From CAVXHQ01 sp963761735 (GTDB taxonomy: Bacteria > Pseudomonadota > Alphaproteobacteria > Rhodobacterales > Rhodobacteraceae), in NCBI GenBank assembly GCA_963761735.1, contig CAVXHQ010000003.1, forward strand, positions 620,001-684,000: a stretch of 64,000 nucleotides of DNA. The letters are read 5' to 3'. Positions 25,701-32,987 of the stretch are shown here, piece after piece. Position 1 is the stretch's first letter. Each line of letters begins with the position of its first letter. The notes below the pieces were generated by a model. That model saw only the letters and a program-made list of their open reading frames with translations, had not been told where the DNA came from and searched no databases. The position numbers were made by a program, and so were the translations under genes.

Positions 25701-25901
25701 CGGCGTGATGTCGTGGATGATCGGCCAGACGAAGGCGCCGCCGTCGATCACCACCTTTTCGCCGAGAAAACCGGTGCGGACAAAGGCGATTTCCTTGGTC
25801 GAGCGGCGATAGAGCCAGTTCATCACCCAGTACAGGATGAAGATGACGATCACGGCCATGATGAGCCACAGGATCAGCTGTCCGATCAGTTCTCCGGTCA
25901 T
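22701..25901 (-). CDS. Giant flotillin/SPFH-domain membrane protein with a long hendecad coiled coil
   Basis: 1066 residues: one N-terminal membrane helix (about 7-27), an SPFH/band-7 domain (about 35-225), then an uninterrupted charged helix. Residues 295-844 are 50 consecutive 11-residue repeats with Ile (rarely Leu, Val or Thr) at position 2, followed by AKKVGVTSAELEAE and the conserved C-terminal flotillin region with KINDIRIMQLGGSG, a Gly-rich linker and a tail. Flotillins are usually 400-700 residues and scaffold membrane microdomains. The position between CoxG-like and transporter genes suggests an anchor or organiser for this pathway's enzymes. Confidence 0.9.
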   Translation of the reverse strand: MTGELIGQLILWLIMAVIVIFILYWVMNWLYRRSTKEIAFVRTGFLGEKVVIDGGAFVWPIIHDITPVSMNSMDLNVTRARETALITKDRMRIDVEASFYVRVAQTRQGVTLAASTLGRRTLEPERIHRLLSGKFVSALRTVAAEMTMEELHEHRGDYVRRVIATAQEGLDKNGLELESVAILDIDQSDIEYFNPSNRFDAEGLTSVIEAIETRRKLRNDIEQTTMLQIRARNLEAEMQSLNIERDSENARMEQEREIEFRRAQQRAELTRERAERERDGEQATLSNREAIETARIANDEQIAEARIASERRIKQQEIERGRAIDEAEIATHETIEKARIQQDRVLKDARIKSTQDTEAADIASRETIEKARIAQERSLTEARIAKDLDSQSQEINRRRTIDAAEISAKEVIEKARIAQESEITSARITLERTVRQSEIARNLAIEEAEIAAREAADKLRIAQERSVSAERIGADRETKSLEIERRRVLEEAEIASAQATEAAKIAREKTLAAERIASEQETRALEIERRRTLDTAEIAADESTAKERIAQEERIRALEIARNRAVDEAEIASREAVDKARIATEARTAVERIENEERTRGRDLIREQAIEVLQTAKAEAVEAARIAKEKKIAAERIASEQDMREREIARNRAVDVASVSAQEAIAAARIGEEGRTRAAEIARDSEIRSREIEKQEAIEAAEISSRRLVDSQRIEKEAETTADKIARDEKIRSLEIARNKALDAAQIAAEEAIEAARVAKARTVDAEKIAAEQAIDARKLERRKVLEQLEIARMQALREAEIASKEEIERAHIASERGLDDARIGQQTDRRKLEIARERAVEEATMEKAIALYQKSLDESAAAVEAENARARAVEAAEKVKTASESEVASRAKKVGVTSAELEAERKRIGAEAEKVRAAVEAEAYRLINEAENVLTDGARTSLFKRKMLEHVEGIVSASAKPLEKINDIRIMQLGGSGTQGLDWANGGGSGGGGGGASPTDEVMNSALRYRVQAPFVDSLLSDIGIDGANISKSDIFRNASDMTRATSEIARAKSPPKPDKPKEGA
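23370..25019 (-). repeat. Degenerate 33-bp coding repeat (50 units) in the flotillin gene
   Basis: The repeat encodes 50 unbroken hendecads of the type EIARNRAVDEA / RIASEQETRAL. Units tend to alternate between acidic and basic first residues, giving a weaker 22/44-residue pattern. No unit is shortened or lengthened over 550 residues, so the 11-residue phase is under selection. The opposite strand carries a long open frame that is only a shadow. Confidence 0.85.
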
Positions 25902-25923
25902 GATTTGCCCTCCATTTGCCGCC

Positions 25924-26760
25924 TCAGCGGCCGATCTGCTTGAATTTTCTGGTCTGTTCGGTCAGCGCCACTTCGGTCGGCAGGCGTTCCATCGACGACG
26001 CGCCGTAAAATCCGTGGCAGTGTTCGGTGTGTTTCAGGACGTAATCGGCGTCCTCGGGGCTGGCGACCGGGCCGCCGTGGACAAGGACGATGACGTCCGG
26101 GTTCACCTCCAGCGCGGCCTTCGCCCAGGCGTCTGTCAGGGCGGGTGCCTCTTCCAGCGTGACGCCGGTTTGCGCGCCGATGCTGCCGCCCGTGGTCAGC
26201 CCCAGATGCACGACGACGATGTCCGCGCCCGCGCCCGCCATCGCCCGGGCGTCGTCCTCGCAGAAAACATAGGGCGTCGTCAGCATGCCCTTTTCATGGG
26301 CCAAGCGGATCATGTCGACCTCGAGGGAATAGGACATCCCCGTTTCCTCGAGGTTGGCGCGGAAGGTGCCGTCGATCAGGCCGACGGTCGGGAAATTCTG
26401 CACGCCGGAGAACCCGGCATCCTTCACCTGATCGAGGAACCTGTCCATCATCCGGAACGGGTCCGACGCGCAGACCCCCGCCAGAACCGGGGTATGTTTC
26501 ACCACCGGCAGCACCTCGCCCGCCATGTCCATCACCACCGCGTTGGCGTCGCCGTAGGGCATGAGCCCCGCAAGCGATCCGCGCCCCGCCATGCGGTAGC
26601 GGCCCGAATTGTAGATGACGATCAGGTCGATGCCGCCCGCCTCTTCGCATTTCGCCGACAGACCGGTGCCCGCGCCGCCGCCGACGATGGCCTCGCCCGC
26701 GTCGCGCATCTTGCGGAATTTGGCCATCAGGGTGTCACGGTCGGGGATATCGTTCGGCAT
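25924..26760 (-). CDS. Phosphoenolpyruvate hydrolase-family TIM-barrel protein (COG5564 type), UPF0261 partner
   Basis: 278 residues with the TIM-barrel features of the 'PEP hydrolase family' (PF09370): GGGAGTGLSAKCEEAGGIDLIVIYNSGRYRM (in parts), LAGVCASDPFR, NFPTVGLIDG, HGGPVASPEDA and a C-terminal GFYGASSMERLP. These proteins are nearly always encoded beside, or fused to, a UPF0261 (Tm-1-like) domain; here the partner is the preceding gene. Their reaction is not established. The start follows AGAGAG and lies 4 bases after the upstream stop. Confidence 0.85.
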   Translation of the reverse strand: MPNDIPDRDTLMAKFRKMRDAGEAIVGGGAGTGLSAKCEEAGGIDLIVIYNSGRYRMAGRGSLAGLMPYGDANAVVMDMAGEVLPVVKHTPVLAGVCASDPFRMMDRFLDQVKDAGFSGVQNFPTVGLIDGTFRANLEETGMSYSLEVDMIRLAHEKGMLTTPYVFCEDDARAMAGAGADIVVVHLGLTTGGSIGAQTGVTLEEAPALTDAWAKAALEVNPDVIVLVHGGPVASPEDADYVLKHTEHCHGFYGASSMERLPTEVALTEQTRKFKQIGR

Positions 26761-26763
26761 GGG

Positions 26764-28917
26764 TTACGCTCTCTTGGCGGGGGTCTGGGTGTGGAACTGG
26801 CGGAACGTCTTTACCACCAGGTCGGCAAATGCGGGGTCGTTGATGTTGTGCGGCACACGGATGAGTTGGCGGGCGGCGGTTGCGCGGACGGTGTTTTCCA
26901 GGGTCGTGAACAGGGCCTGGTCGGCGGCGGGATCCCAGAACGGCTTGCCCGGCGCGTCGAGGGCGGACACACCGCCTTCGGGCAGGAAAAACCGCACGGG
27001 GCCGGTCATCGCGTTCAGCTTTTCGCCGATGAACCGCGCCATTTCGGCGTTTTCGTCGGGCGTCGTGCGCATCAGGGTGATCTGCGGGTTGTGTTCATAG
27101 AACAACCGCCCGGCGTATTTCTCGGGCACCGTGTCAGGGGCGGCGAAATTCACCATGTCGAGGGCGCCAGCCGCGCCGATATAGGGCGCGCCACGCGCGA
27201 TCATCGCGTCGAAGCGGGTGGCGTCGGCGGCGAACACGCCGCCCGCCACCATGTCGCAGACCTCGGTGGTGGTCAGGTCGAGGACGGCGCCGAGCATCCC
27301 GGACGACACCAGTTTCTCCATCGCGCGTCCGCCGGTGCCGGTGGCGTGAAACACGAGGCAGTCGTGGTCGGCGTCAAGCTGTGCCACCACCTGCTGCACG
27401 CAGGTCGTGGTGACACCGAACATCGTGAGGCCGACGGTGGGTTTGTCCGACTGGGCGGGCGCGGTCTGGCGCGCCCTTGCCATCGCCGCAACGGCGTGGG
27501 CGGCATTGCCGAGAACCTGACGGGTGATCGTGTTGATGCCCTGCACGTCGGCGACCGAATGCATCATCGTAATGTCGGCGGCACCGACGTATTGCGCGGT
27601 ATTGCCCGATGCGACGGTCGAGACGATCACCTTGGGCACACCGACCGGCGGCACGCGGAAACCGGGCGCGACAAGGGCCGTGCCGCCCGACCCGCCGGCA
27701 CCGATCAGGCCCGCGATATCCTCGCGGCCCCGCACCCAGCGCTCGAACGCGGTGGTCATGCCCGCCACGGCAGAACCCCGGTCGCCGGTAAACACGCCTG
27801 CCGCGCCGCGCGGATGGAACCCGGCGATGGCATTGGGCGGAAATTCCGCGCCGGATGGCTTGCCCGAGGTCGACAGATCCACGAGGGCGGTGCGCAGGCC
27901 CGCGCCCTTGATGATGTCGCGCATGAACCGCAGTTCGGCACCCTTGGTGTCGAGGGTGCCGCAGACATAGACCGTGCCCTGCCGCGACATGTCGGGGCGG
28001 GGGGCGGTGTCGTTCGCGGCCTTCGGCGGGGCGGTGGTGACGGTGCGGGCGGACTGTTCGATCACACGAACGGGGACCGGCGGGGTCCAGCGCGTCGGCA
28101 CCTTTGGGTTCGAGAGATAGATGCGGTTCGCGGTGGTCTCGGCCCGTTCGGTCCGCGCCGTCGCGGGCCGGGCGGCGTCCGGCGTCTCGTCGTGGGCGTG
28201 ACGGCCCACGCCCAGCAGCGCCTGTTGCAGATCGCGGTCGGCCGACAGCACGGCCGCGTCCATGATCCGGTTGACCTTGCCGTTGACCATGATCGCCACG
28301 CGGTCGGCCACCGAACAGGCGACACCGATGTTCTGCTCGATCACCAGGACGTCGATGTCGCCCTCCTGGCCCAGCCGGATCAGCATCTCGGCCACCTGGT
28401 TGACGATGACGGGGGCAAGGCCCTCGGTCGGCTCGTCCATCACCAGTAGGCGCGGGTTCAGCAACAGGGCGCGCCCGATGGCGAGCATCTGCTGCTCACC
28501 CCCCGACAGTTGCGCGCCGCCGTTGGATTTTCGCTCTGCCAGACGGGGGAACACGCCGTAGATGCGTTCCGGCGTCCAGTTCCCGCCTTTGGTCGCCACC
28601 AGCCGCAGGTGCTCGTCCACGGTCAGCGATTTCCACAGCCGCCGCCCCTGCGGCACATAGCCCACGCCAAGGCGCGCGACGTCGGCGGGGCCCTTGCCCG
28701 CAAGGCTCTGCCCCGCCAGCGAGATCGACCCGGACGCCACCGGCACCAGCCCCATGATCGCCTTGCACAGCGTCGTTTTGCCCATGCCGTTGCGGCCCAC
28801 GACGGACAAGACGCCGCCGCCCAGCGTCAGGTCGACGCCCTGAAGCGCGTGGCTTTGCCCGTAATAGACGTCGAGGTCGCGCACCTCGAGGATCGGGGGA
28901 CCGGGTCTGTCAGTCAT
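26764..28917 (-). CDS. Fusion: LivF-type ABC ATPase plus UPF0261 (Tm-1-like ATP-binding) domain
   Basis: 717 residues. Residues 8-240 are a LivF-like ATPase (Walker A GRNGMGKT at 41-48, signature LSGGEQQ at 137-143, Walker B LLVMDEP at 157-163). A variable linker spans ~241-312. Residues ~314-717 are a UPF0261/Tm-1-like domain starting VYVCGTLDTKGAELRFM, with GAGGSGGTALV and TMFGVTTTCVQ. The ATPase drives branched-chain-amino-acid-type uptake; the UPF0261 half presumably works with the adjacent TIM-barrel protein on the imported compound. The fusion ties transport to a first metabolic step. It overlaps livG-like by 8 bases. Confidence 0.88.
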   Translation of the reverse strand: MTDRPGPPILEVRDLDVYYGQSHALQGVDLTLGGGVLSVVGRNGMGKTTLCKAIMGLVPVASGSISLAGQSLAGKGPADVARLGVGYVPQGRRLWKSLTVDEHLRLVATKGGNWTPERIYGVFPRLAERKSNGGAQLSGGEQQMLAIGRALLLNPRLLVMDEPTEGLAPVIVNQVAEMLIRLGQEGDIDVLVIEQNIGVACSVADRVAIMVNGKVNRIMDAAVLSADRDLQQALLGVGRHAHDETPDAARPATARTERAETTANRIYLSNPKVPTRWTPPVPVRVIEQSARTVTTAPPKAANDTAPRPDMSRQGTVYVCGTLDTKGAELRFMRDIIKGAGLRTALVDLSTSGKPSGAEFPPNAIAGFHPRGAAGVFTGDRGSAVAGMTTAFERWVRGREDIAGLIGAGGSGGTALVAPGFRVPPVGVPKVIVSTVASGNTAQYVGAADITMMHSVADVQGINTITRQVLGNAAHAVAAMARARQTAPAQSDKPTVGLTMFGVTTTCVQQVVAQLDADHDCLVFHATGTGGRAMEKLVSSGMLGAVLDLTTTEVCDMVAGGVFAADATRFDAMIARGAPYIGAAGALDMVNFAAPDTVPEKYAGRLFYEHNPQITLMRTTPDENAEMARFIGEKLNAMTGPVRFFLPEGGVSALDAPGKPFWDPAADQALFTTLENTVRATAARQLIRVPHNINDPAFADLVVKTFRQFHTQTPAKRA

Positions 28918-29701
28918 GTCCGCCCCCCAGATACAGGGCCTGAACCTCCGCGTCGTCCTCGATTTCGGCGGGCTTGCCCTCTTTGAAGATGCGGCCGTTG
29001 TGCATCATCGTCACCCGTTCCGACACGCGCAGGGCCACGTCCATGTCGTGTTCGATGATGATGTATCCGACATGACCCGGCAGGCCGGTCAGCAGGGCCA
29101 CGAGGTCCGACCGCTCCGTCGGGGACAGGCCCGCCGCGGGCTCGTCGAACAGGATGAAACGCGGCGCGCCCGACAGCGCCATCGCGATTTCGAGCTGTCG
29201 TTGCTGCCCATAGCTCAGGTTGGCCACGAGCGTGTTCATCACGTCGCCGAGGTTGACGGTGCGCACCAGATCCTCGGCGGTCTGCATCAGCGCCTCGGAC
29301 CGGCGGGGTCTGCGAAACGAAAACCGTCCGCGCGACACGCCGCGACAGGCCAGATAGACGTTATCGACCACCGAAAGCTGCGAAAACAGCAGCGAGATCT
29401 GATAGGTGCGACGCAGGCCCCGGCGGATCCGTTCCTGCGCGGGAAAGGCCGTCACATCCTCGCCAAAGAACCGGATCGCGCCCGTGGTAGGGGGGAAATC
29501 GCCGGTGATGCAGTTGAACAGGGTCGTTTTGCCCGCACCGTTGGAGCCGAGCACCGCGTGCCGCTCACCGGGGCGAATACGCATGTGGATGCCGCCCAGC
29601 GCCTCGAGCGCGCCGAATTTCTTGGACACGTCGCGCAGTTCGAGGGCATAGCCCGCGCCGCTATCCGTATCCCTGCGGGACATGGTGGCCGCGTCGGTCA
29701 T
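28910..29701 (-). CDS. LivG-type ABC transporter ATPase
   Basis: 263 residues: Walker A GSNGAGKT, signature LSYGQQRQ, Walker B FILFDEP, and the LivG-type insert after the Q-loop. It is one of two ATPases of a Liv-type (HAAT) importer with the permeases encoded next to it. Start 29701 overlaps the LivM stop (ATGA); a second Met 18 bases further in (29683) is possible. Confidence 0.93.
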   Translation of the reverse strand: MTDAATMSRRDTDSGAGYALELRDVSKKFGALEALGGIHMRIRPGERHAVLGSNGAGKTTLFNCITGDFPPTTGAIRFFGEDVTAFPAQERIRRGLRRTYQISLLFSQLSVVDNVYLACRGVSRGRFSFRRPRRSEALMQTAEDLVRTVNLGDVMNTLVANLSYGQQRQLEIAMALSGAPRFILFDEPAAGLSPTERSDLVALLTGLPGHVGYIIIEHDMDVALRVSERVTMMHNGRIFKEGKPAEIEDDAEVQALYLGGGHD

Positions 29702-30789
29702 GGCACGCGCCTGTTCGCGCCGGTCAGCGGATCGCGGTTGCGGCTTGCCTTCAGCTTGTCCCAGAGACCGAGCAGGCCGTCTGGCGAGAAGAACACGATC
29801 AGCAGGAATCCCATGCCGATCAGCAGCTGAAACCGCTCGCCCGCAAGACCGAGGGCGACGAGGAAATCGACCGCGAAGGTTTTCAGCAGCACGTAGATCA
29901 GCGCGCCGATGAAGGCGCCGATCGGATGGCGCAGCCCGCCGACGACGGCGATGATCAGGATGTCGATGGCGGGTTGAATGGCGATGGTGCCGGGCGAAAT
30001 CTGGCTCGACTGCCATGTCATCAGGATGCCGCCGACGCCCGCGATCAATCCGGCCAGCGCATAGGCCGCCACCCGGTGCGCGGTGACGTTATAGCCCAGC
30101 GCCGCCATCCGCCGCGGGTTGTCGCGCACGCCCTGCAACGCGAGGCCGAACGGCGCGCGGCTGATGTAGAGCACGAGGAAATACCCGGCGGCCGCCCAGA
30201 ACAGCGCGAGGTAGTAGAACGCCATCGGCCCGCGCCAGTCGACGCCGAAAAGCGCGGGCGGGATAACCGAGTTGAAGCCCTGAAAGCCGTTGAAAACCTC
30301 GTAATTCTGACGGGTGAAATAGAAGAACGCCGCCGCGATGGCGAGCGTGATCATGATCGTATAGATCCCTTCCGTCCGCACGGCGAGCCAGCCGACGGCA
30401 GTGGCGAACAGCACCGTCAGGGCCAGCGCCAGCGGAATCGTCAGCCACCAGGGCCAGCCCTGCGAAATGGCGGAAATGGCGCTGTCGCCGAAGATCGCCA
30501 CCAGATAACCGGCAAACCCCGCAAACGTCAGCTGCGCCAGCGATACCATGCCGCCGTAGCCACCCAGAAACATCAGCGACAGCGCCACAATCCCAAGAAC
30601 CAGCGACCAGCCCATGATCTGGAACATGAAGAAATTCGACGCGAACGCGGGCAGGATCAGCAGGATCAGGCCGACGGCCCAATAGGCGGGCGGCACGGAT
30701 TCCAGCGACGACTTTTCGCGCGGGGCATCCGTCTTTTCGCGCAGGCGCGACGTGTCCGTCTTGTCGCGCGGAATGTCTGTCGCCACCAT
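29698..30789 (-). CDS. LivM-type ABC transporter permease
   Basis: 363 residues with a polar N-terminal tail (~33 residues) and about nine to ten membrane helices. It has the LivM-type conserved loop 'SRAPFGLALQGVRDNPRRMAALGYNV' (described in parts), the EAA-like contact with the ATPase. It forms the inner-membrane channel with LivH. Three bases separate it from the livH-like gene. Confidence 0.93.
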   Translation of the reverse strand: MVATDIPRDKTDTSRLREKTDAPREKSSLESVPPAYWAVGLILLILPAFASNFFMFQIMGWSLVLGIVALSLMFLGGYGGMVSLAQLTFAGFAGYLVAIFGDSAISAISQGWPWWLTIPLALALTVLFATAVGWLAVRTEGIYTIMITLAIAAAFFYFTRQNYEVFNGFQGFNSVIPPALFGVDWRGPMAFYYLALFWAAAGYFLVLYISRAPFGLALQGVRDNPRRMAALGYNVTAHRVAAYALAGLIAGVGGILMTWQSSQISPGTIAIQPAIDILIIAVVGGLRHPIGAFIGALIYVLLKTFAVDFLVALGLAGERFQLLIGMGFLLIVFFSPDGLLGLWDKLKASRNRDPLTGANRRVP

Positions 30790-30792
30790 CGT

Positions 30793-31803
30793 CTAGGCCC
30801 GCCCCAGCAGGCCGTAAGGCCGGAACGCGAGGACGACGACCATGATCACGAAGGTCAGCACCACCGCATAGGTCGGGAAATAGACCGAGCCGAACTGTTC
30901 GGCCAACCCGATCAGCAACGCGCCCAGCGCCGCCCCGGGGATAGACCCCATGCCACCGACGATGACCACGACGAGGCTGGCGAGCAAAAACCGCGTATCC
31001 TCGCCCGGGGCAATCGACTGAAACGTGCCGCCGACGACACCGGCCAGCCCGGCAAGACCCGCGCCAAAGGCAAAGACTCCGACGAACACCAGCTGGATGC
31101 GCGCGCCGGTTGCGGCGAGCATGTCGCGGTCGTCGACGCCGGCGCGGATCATCATGCCGATGCGCGTCTTGTTCAGGGCAAACCACATCGCCAGACCGAC
31201 GACGACGGCGGCAAGAAAGATCACGATCCGCACCATCGGATAGCGCAGAAAGCGCGGCTCTCCGTCGCGGCCGATCGAGGTGACGAGGAAAGTATCCATC
31301 GGCCCCGACAACCAGCCTGGCGGGTTGATGTTGATGTAATCGCCGCCGAAACCCCACAGCATCAGGTCGGCCACGACGATGGAAATGCCGATGGTCACGA
31401 GGGTCTGGCGCAGGTCCTCGCCCTCCATCCGGCGGAACACGAGGATTTGCAGCAGGACGCCGCAAAAGCCGACGACGATGAACGCGACGGGGAACGCCAA
31501 CAGCCAGTAGCCGGTGAGATCGGCGGCAAAGAACCCGACATAGCCGCCCAGCAGGTACAGCGTGCCGTGGGCGAGGTTCACGTTGCGCATCAGGCCGAAT
31601 ATCAGGGTGAAACCGGACGCCACGAGGAAATACAGGCCGCCCAGCGTGATCCCGTTGAACAGCGCGTTCAGGAACAGGCGCTTGCCGCCGATGGCGTCCT
31701 CGAGGCCCTCGGGCCAGACGGCGAATATCAGCCACAAAAGGATGACGGCGGCAAGCGCCATGATCGCCGACCAGACCGGATGGCTGTTTGCATAGGCCCT
31801 CAC
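30793..31803 (-). CDS. LivH-type ABC transporter permease
   Basis: About 336 residues with multiple membrane helices and the LivH motifs GITLGGLYFLVASGFTLIFGLM and AHGTLYLLGGY, and the loop IRAGVDDRDMLAATG. It pairs with the LivM-type permease. The start is uncertain: GTG at 31803 gives a short leader before the first helix; ATG at 31761 would begin directly in it. Neither has a strong ribosome-binding site. Confidence 0.88.
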   Translation of the reverse strand: MRAYANSHPVWSAIMALAAVILLWLIFAVWPEGLEDAIGGKRLFLNALFNGITLGGLYFLVASGFTLIFGLMRNVNLAHGTLYLLGGYVGFFAADLTGYWLLAFPVAFIVVGFCGVLLQILVFRRMEGEDLRQTLVTIGISIVVADLMLWGFGGDYININPPGWLSGPMDTFLVTSIGRDGEPRFLRYPMVRIVIFLAAVVVGLAMWFALNKTRIGMMIRAGVDDRDMLAATGARIQLVFVGVFAFGAGLAGLAGVVGGTFQSIAPGEDTRFLLASLVVVIVGGMGSIPGAALGALLIGLAEQFGSVYFPTYAVVLTFVIMVVVLAFRPYGLLGRA

Positions 31804-31912
31804 CGATTCGGTCCCAGGGGTCTGGCGTCGGTACAGCGATGACGGATGTGGCGGCGCGGTTGCGGCAAGGCTTCTCCCTCGGGCCCCCGTCCCGGGGCCG
31901 CTGCCCCGGATG

Positions 31913-32803
31913 CTAGGATGTCGCGCCCATCTCACGCATACCCGAAAGTCTGCTACGGTCCCCGATCATCGGAAAAGCGGTGGCGCTGACATGGGCGACC
32001 CGGCGATATTCGCTCGGGGCGATGCCGACGTTGGACGAAAAGAACCGGGTGAAACTCGCCTGCGACGAAAACCCGAGGTCGAAGGCGATGTCGGTCACCG
32101 TCTTTTCGGTCAGCAACAGGTCGTCGATGGCCCGCTCCGACCGCAGGGTGTTGATATAGACGTTCGGGGTGACGCCCATCGATTGCTTGAACAACTTGAA
32201 GAAATGCGGCCGCGACAATCCGACGTCACGGGCCAGTTCGTCGATGGCGAAATCGTCGCCCACCTGCTCCTGAATGAGGCGCAGGGACCGGCGGACGCGG
32301 AAATCGTTGAACCGGCGCCCGATACCGTCGCGCTCTTCGCGGCCGCGCGCCGCCCAGGACCGGGTGAAGCATTCGTGGGTCAGGCGGAACAGCTCGTCGT
32401 TGAAGGCCGCGTGATCCTCGTTCTGCAACAGCAGCATCGTCAGCGTGCTGACCAGCTGCCGCAGGCAGCCGTCGATCCGCAGCACCGGCGCCCCGAACCG
32501 CAGGGCAAATTCCGCCGAAGAACTGTTTTCCAGAAACCACATCGGTTTGATGTACAACACCAGACAGGTCGTGGTCGCACCGTTCGGGATATTGAAACTG
32601 TGCGGCTCCCACGGGCTGACGGCGACGGCGGTATCGGCATCGAGGACATGTTCGCTGTCGCCCGTCGTGCACAGCGCAGTGGCGCCGCCGACATAGAATA
32701 TCAGATGCCCCTCGCGGTGCGCGTGGGTGATGATCGTCCGATCGAGTTCATAGAGCGCGGCGCGGCCGAAGGCGCCGTGGCAAACCGCTATCGCATGGCT
32801 CAA
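31913..32803 (-). CDS. AraC-family transcriptional regulator
   Basis: About 296 residues. The N-terminal half is a cupin-like ligand domain (AHREGHLIFYVGGATALC, SPWEPHSFNIP); the C-terminal half has two helix-turn-helix units (FAIDELARDVGLSRPHFFKLFKQSMG and TVTDIAFDLGFSSQASFTRFFSSNVG). TTG at 32803 is chosen because GGGAGGA lies 7 bases upstream; GTG at 32854 is an alternative. It sits within the catabolic locus and is its most likely local regulator. Confidence 0.88.
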   Translation of the reverse strand: MSHAIAVCHGAFGRAALYELDRTIITHAHREGHLIFYVGGATALCTTGDSEHVLDADTAVAVSPWEPHSFNIPNGATTTCLVLYIKPMWFLENSSSAEFALRFGAPVLRIDGCLRQLVSTLTMLLLQNEDHAAFNDELFRLTHECFTRSWAARGREERDGIGRRFNDFRVRRSLRLIQEQVGDDFAIDELARDVGLSRPHFFKLFKQSMGVTPNVYINTLRSERAIDDLLLTEKTVTDIAFDLGFSSQASFTRFFSSNVGIAPSEYRRVAHVSATAFPMIGDRSRLSGMREMGATS

Positions 32804-32946
32804 GACGCAATCCTCCCAGATCCGTACTTTGCCCGACCGTCTCCCTCCGGACACGTATCAGGCGCACATCGGGGCATAGGCATGGCCAGTCTGGCAAGCC
32901 ATTCAGCGCGGCAAAGCCCGTCCGACACGCCATTCGGGGCAAGAAT

Positions 32947-32986
32947 CATACTTGAGGGTATGGTTCGACATGCTGCAACCGCAGCA
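32947..32986. promoter_or_regulatory. Inverted repeats between the aldehyde dehydrogenase and AraC genes
   Basis: CATAC-TTGAGG-GTATG (32947-32962) is a candidate regulator site in the AraC upstream region. TGCTGC-AACC-GCAGCA (32971-32986) begins two bases beyond the aldehyde dehydrogenase stop and may be a weak terminator for it. Both arms are short, so chance is possible. Confidence 0.3.
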
Positions 32987-32987
32987 T

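Noticed and set aside
22518..25943. 1141-residue open frame on the plus strand opposite the flotillin gene
   Set aside because: It mirrors the 33-bp repeat on the other strand, has no ribosome-binding site or family match, and its composition is that of an antisense shadow; other long antisense frames (for example 3561-5705, 5546-7633 and 10511-12181) are rejected for the same reason.
32947..32962. Shared operator between the AraC upstream region and the LacI upstream region (both contain CATACCCTC, near 53620)
   Set aside because: Nine common bases are not enough and the two regulators belong to different families.
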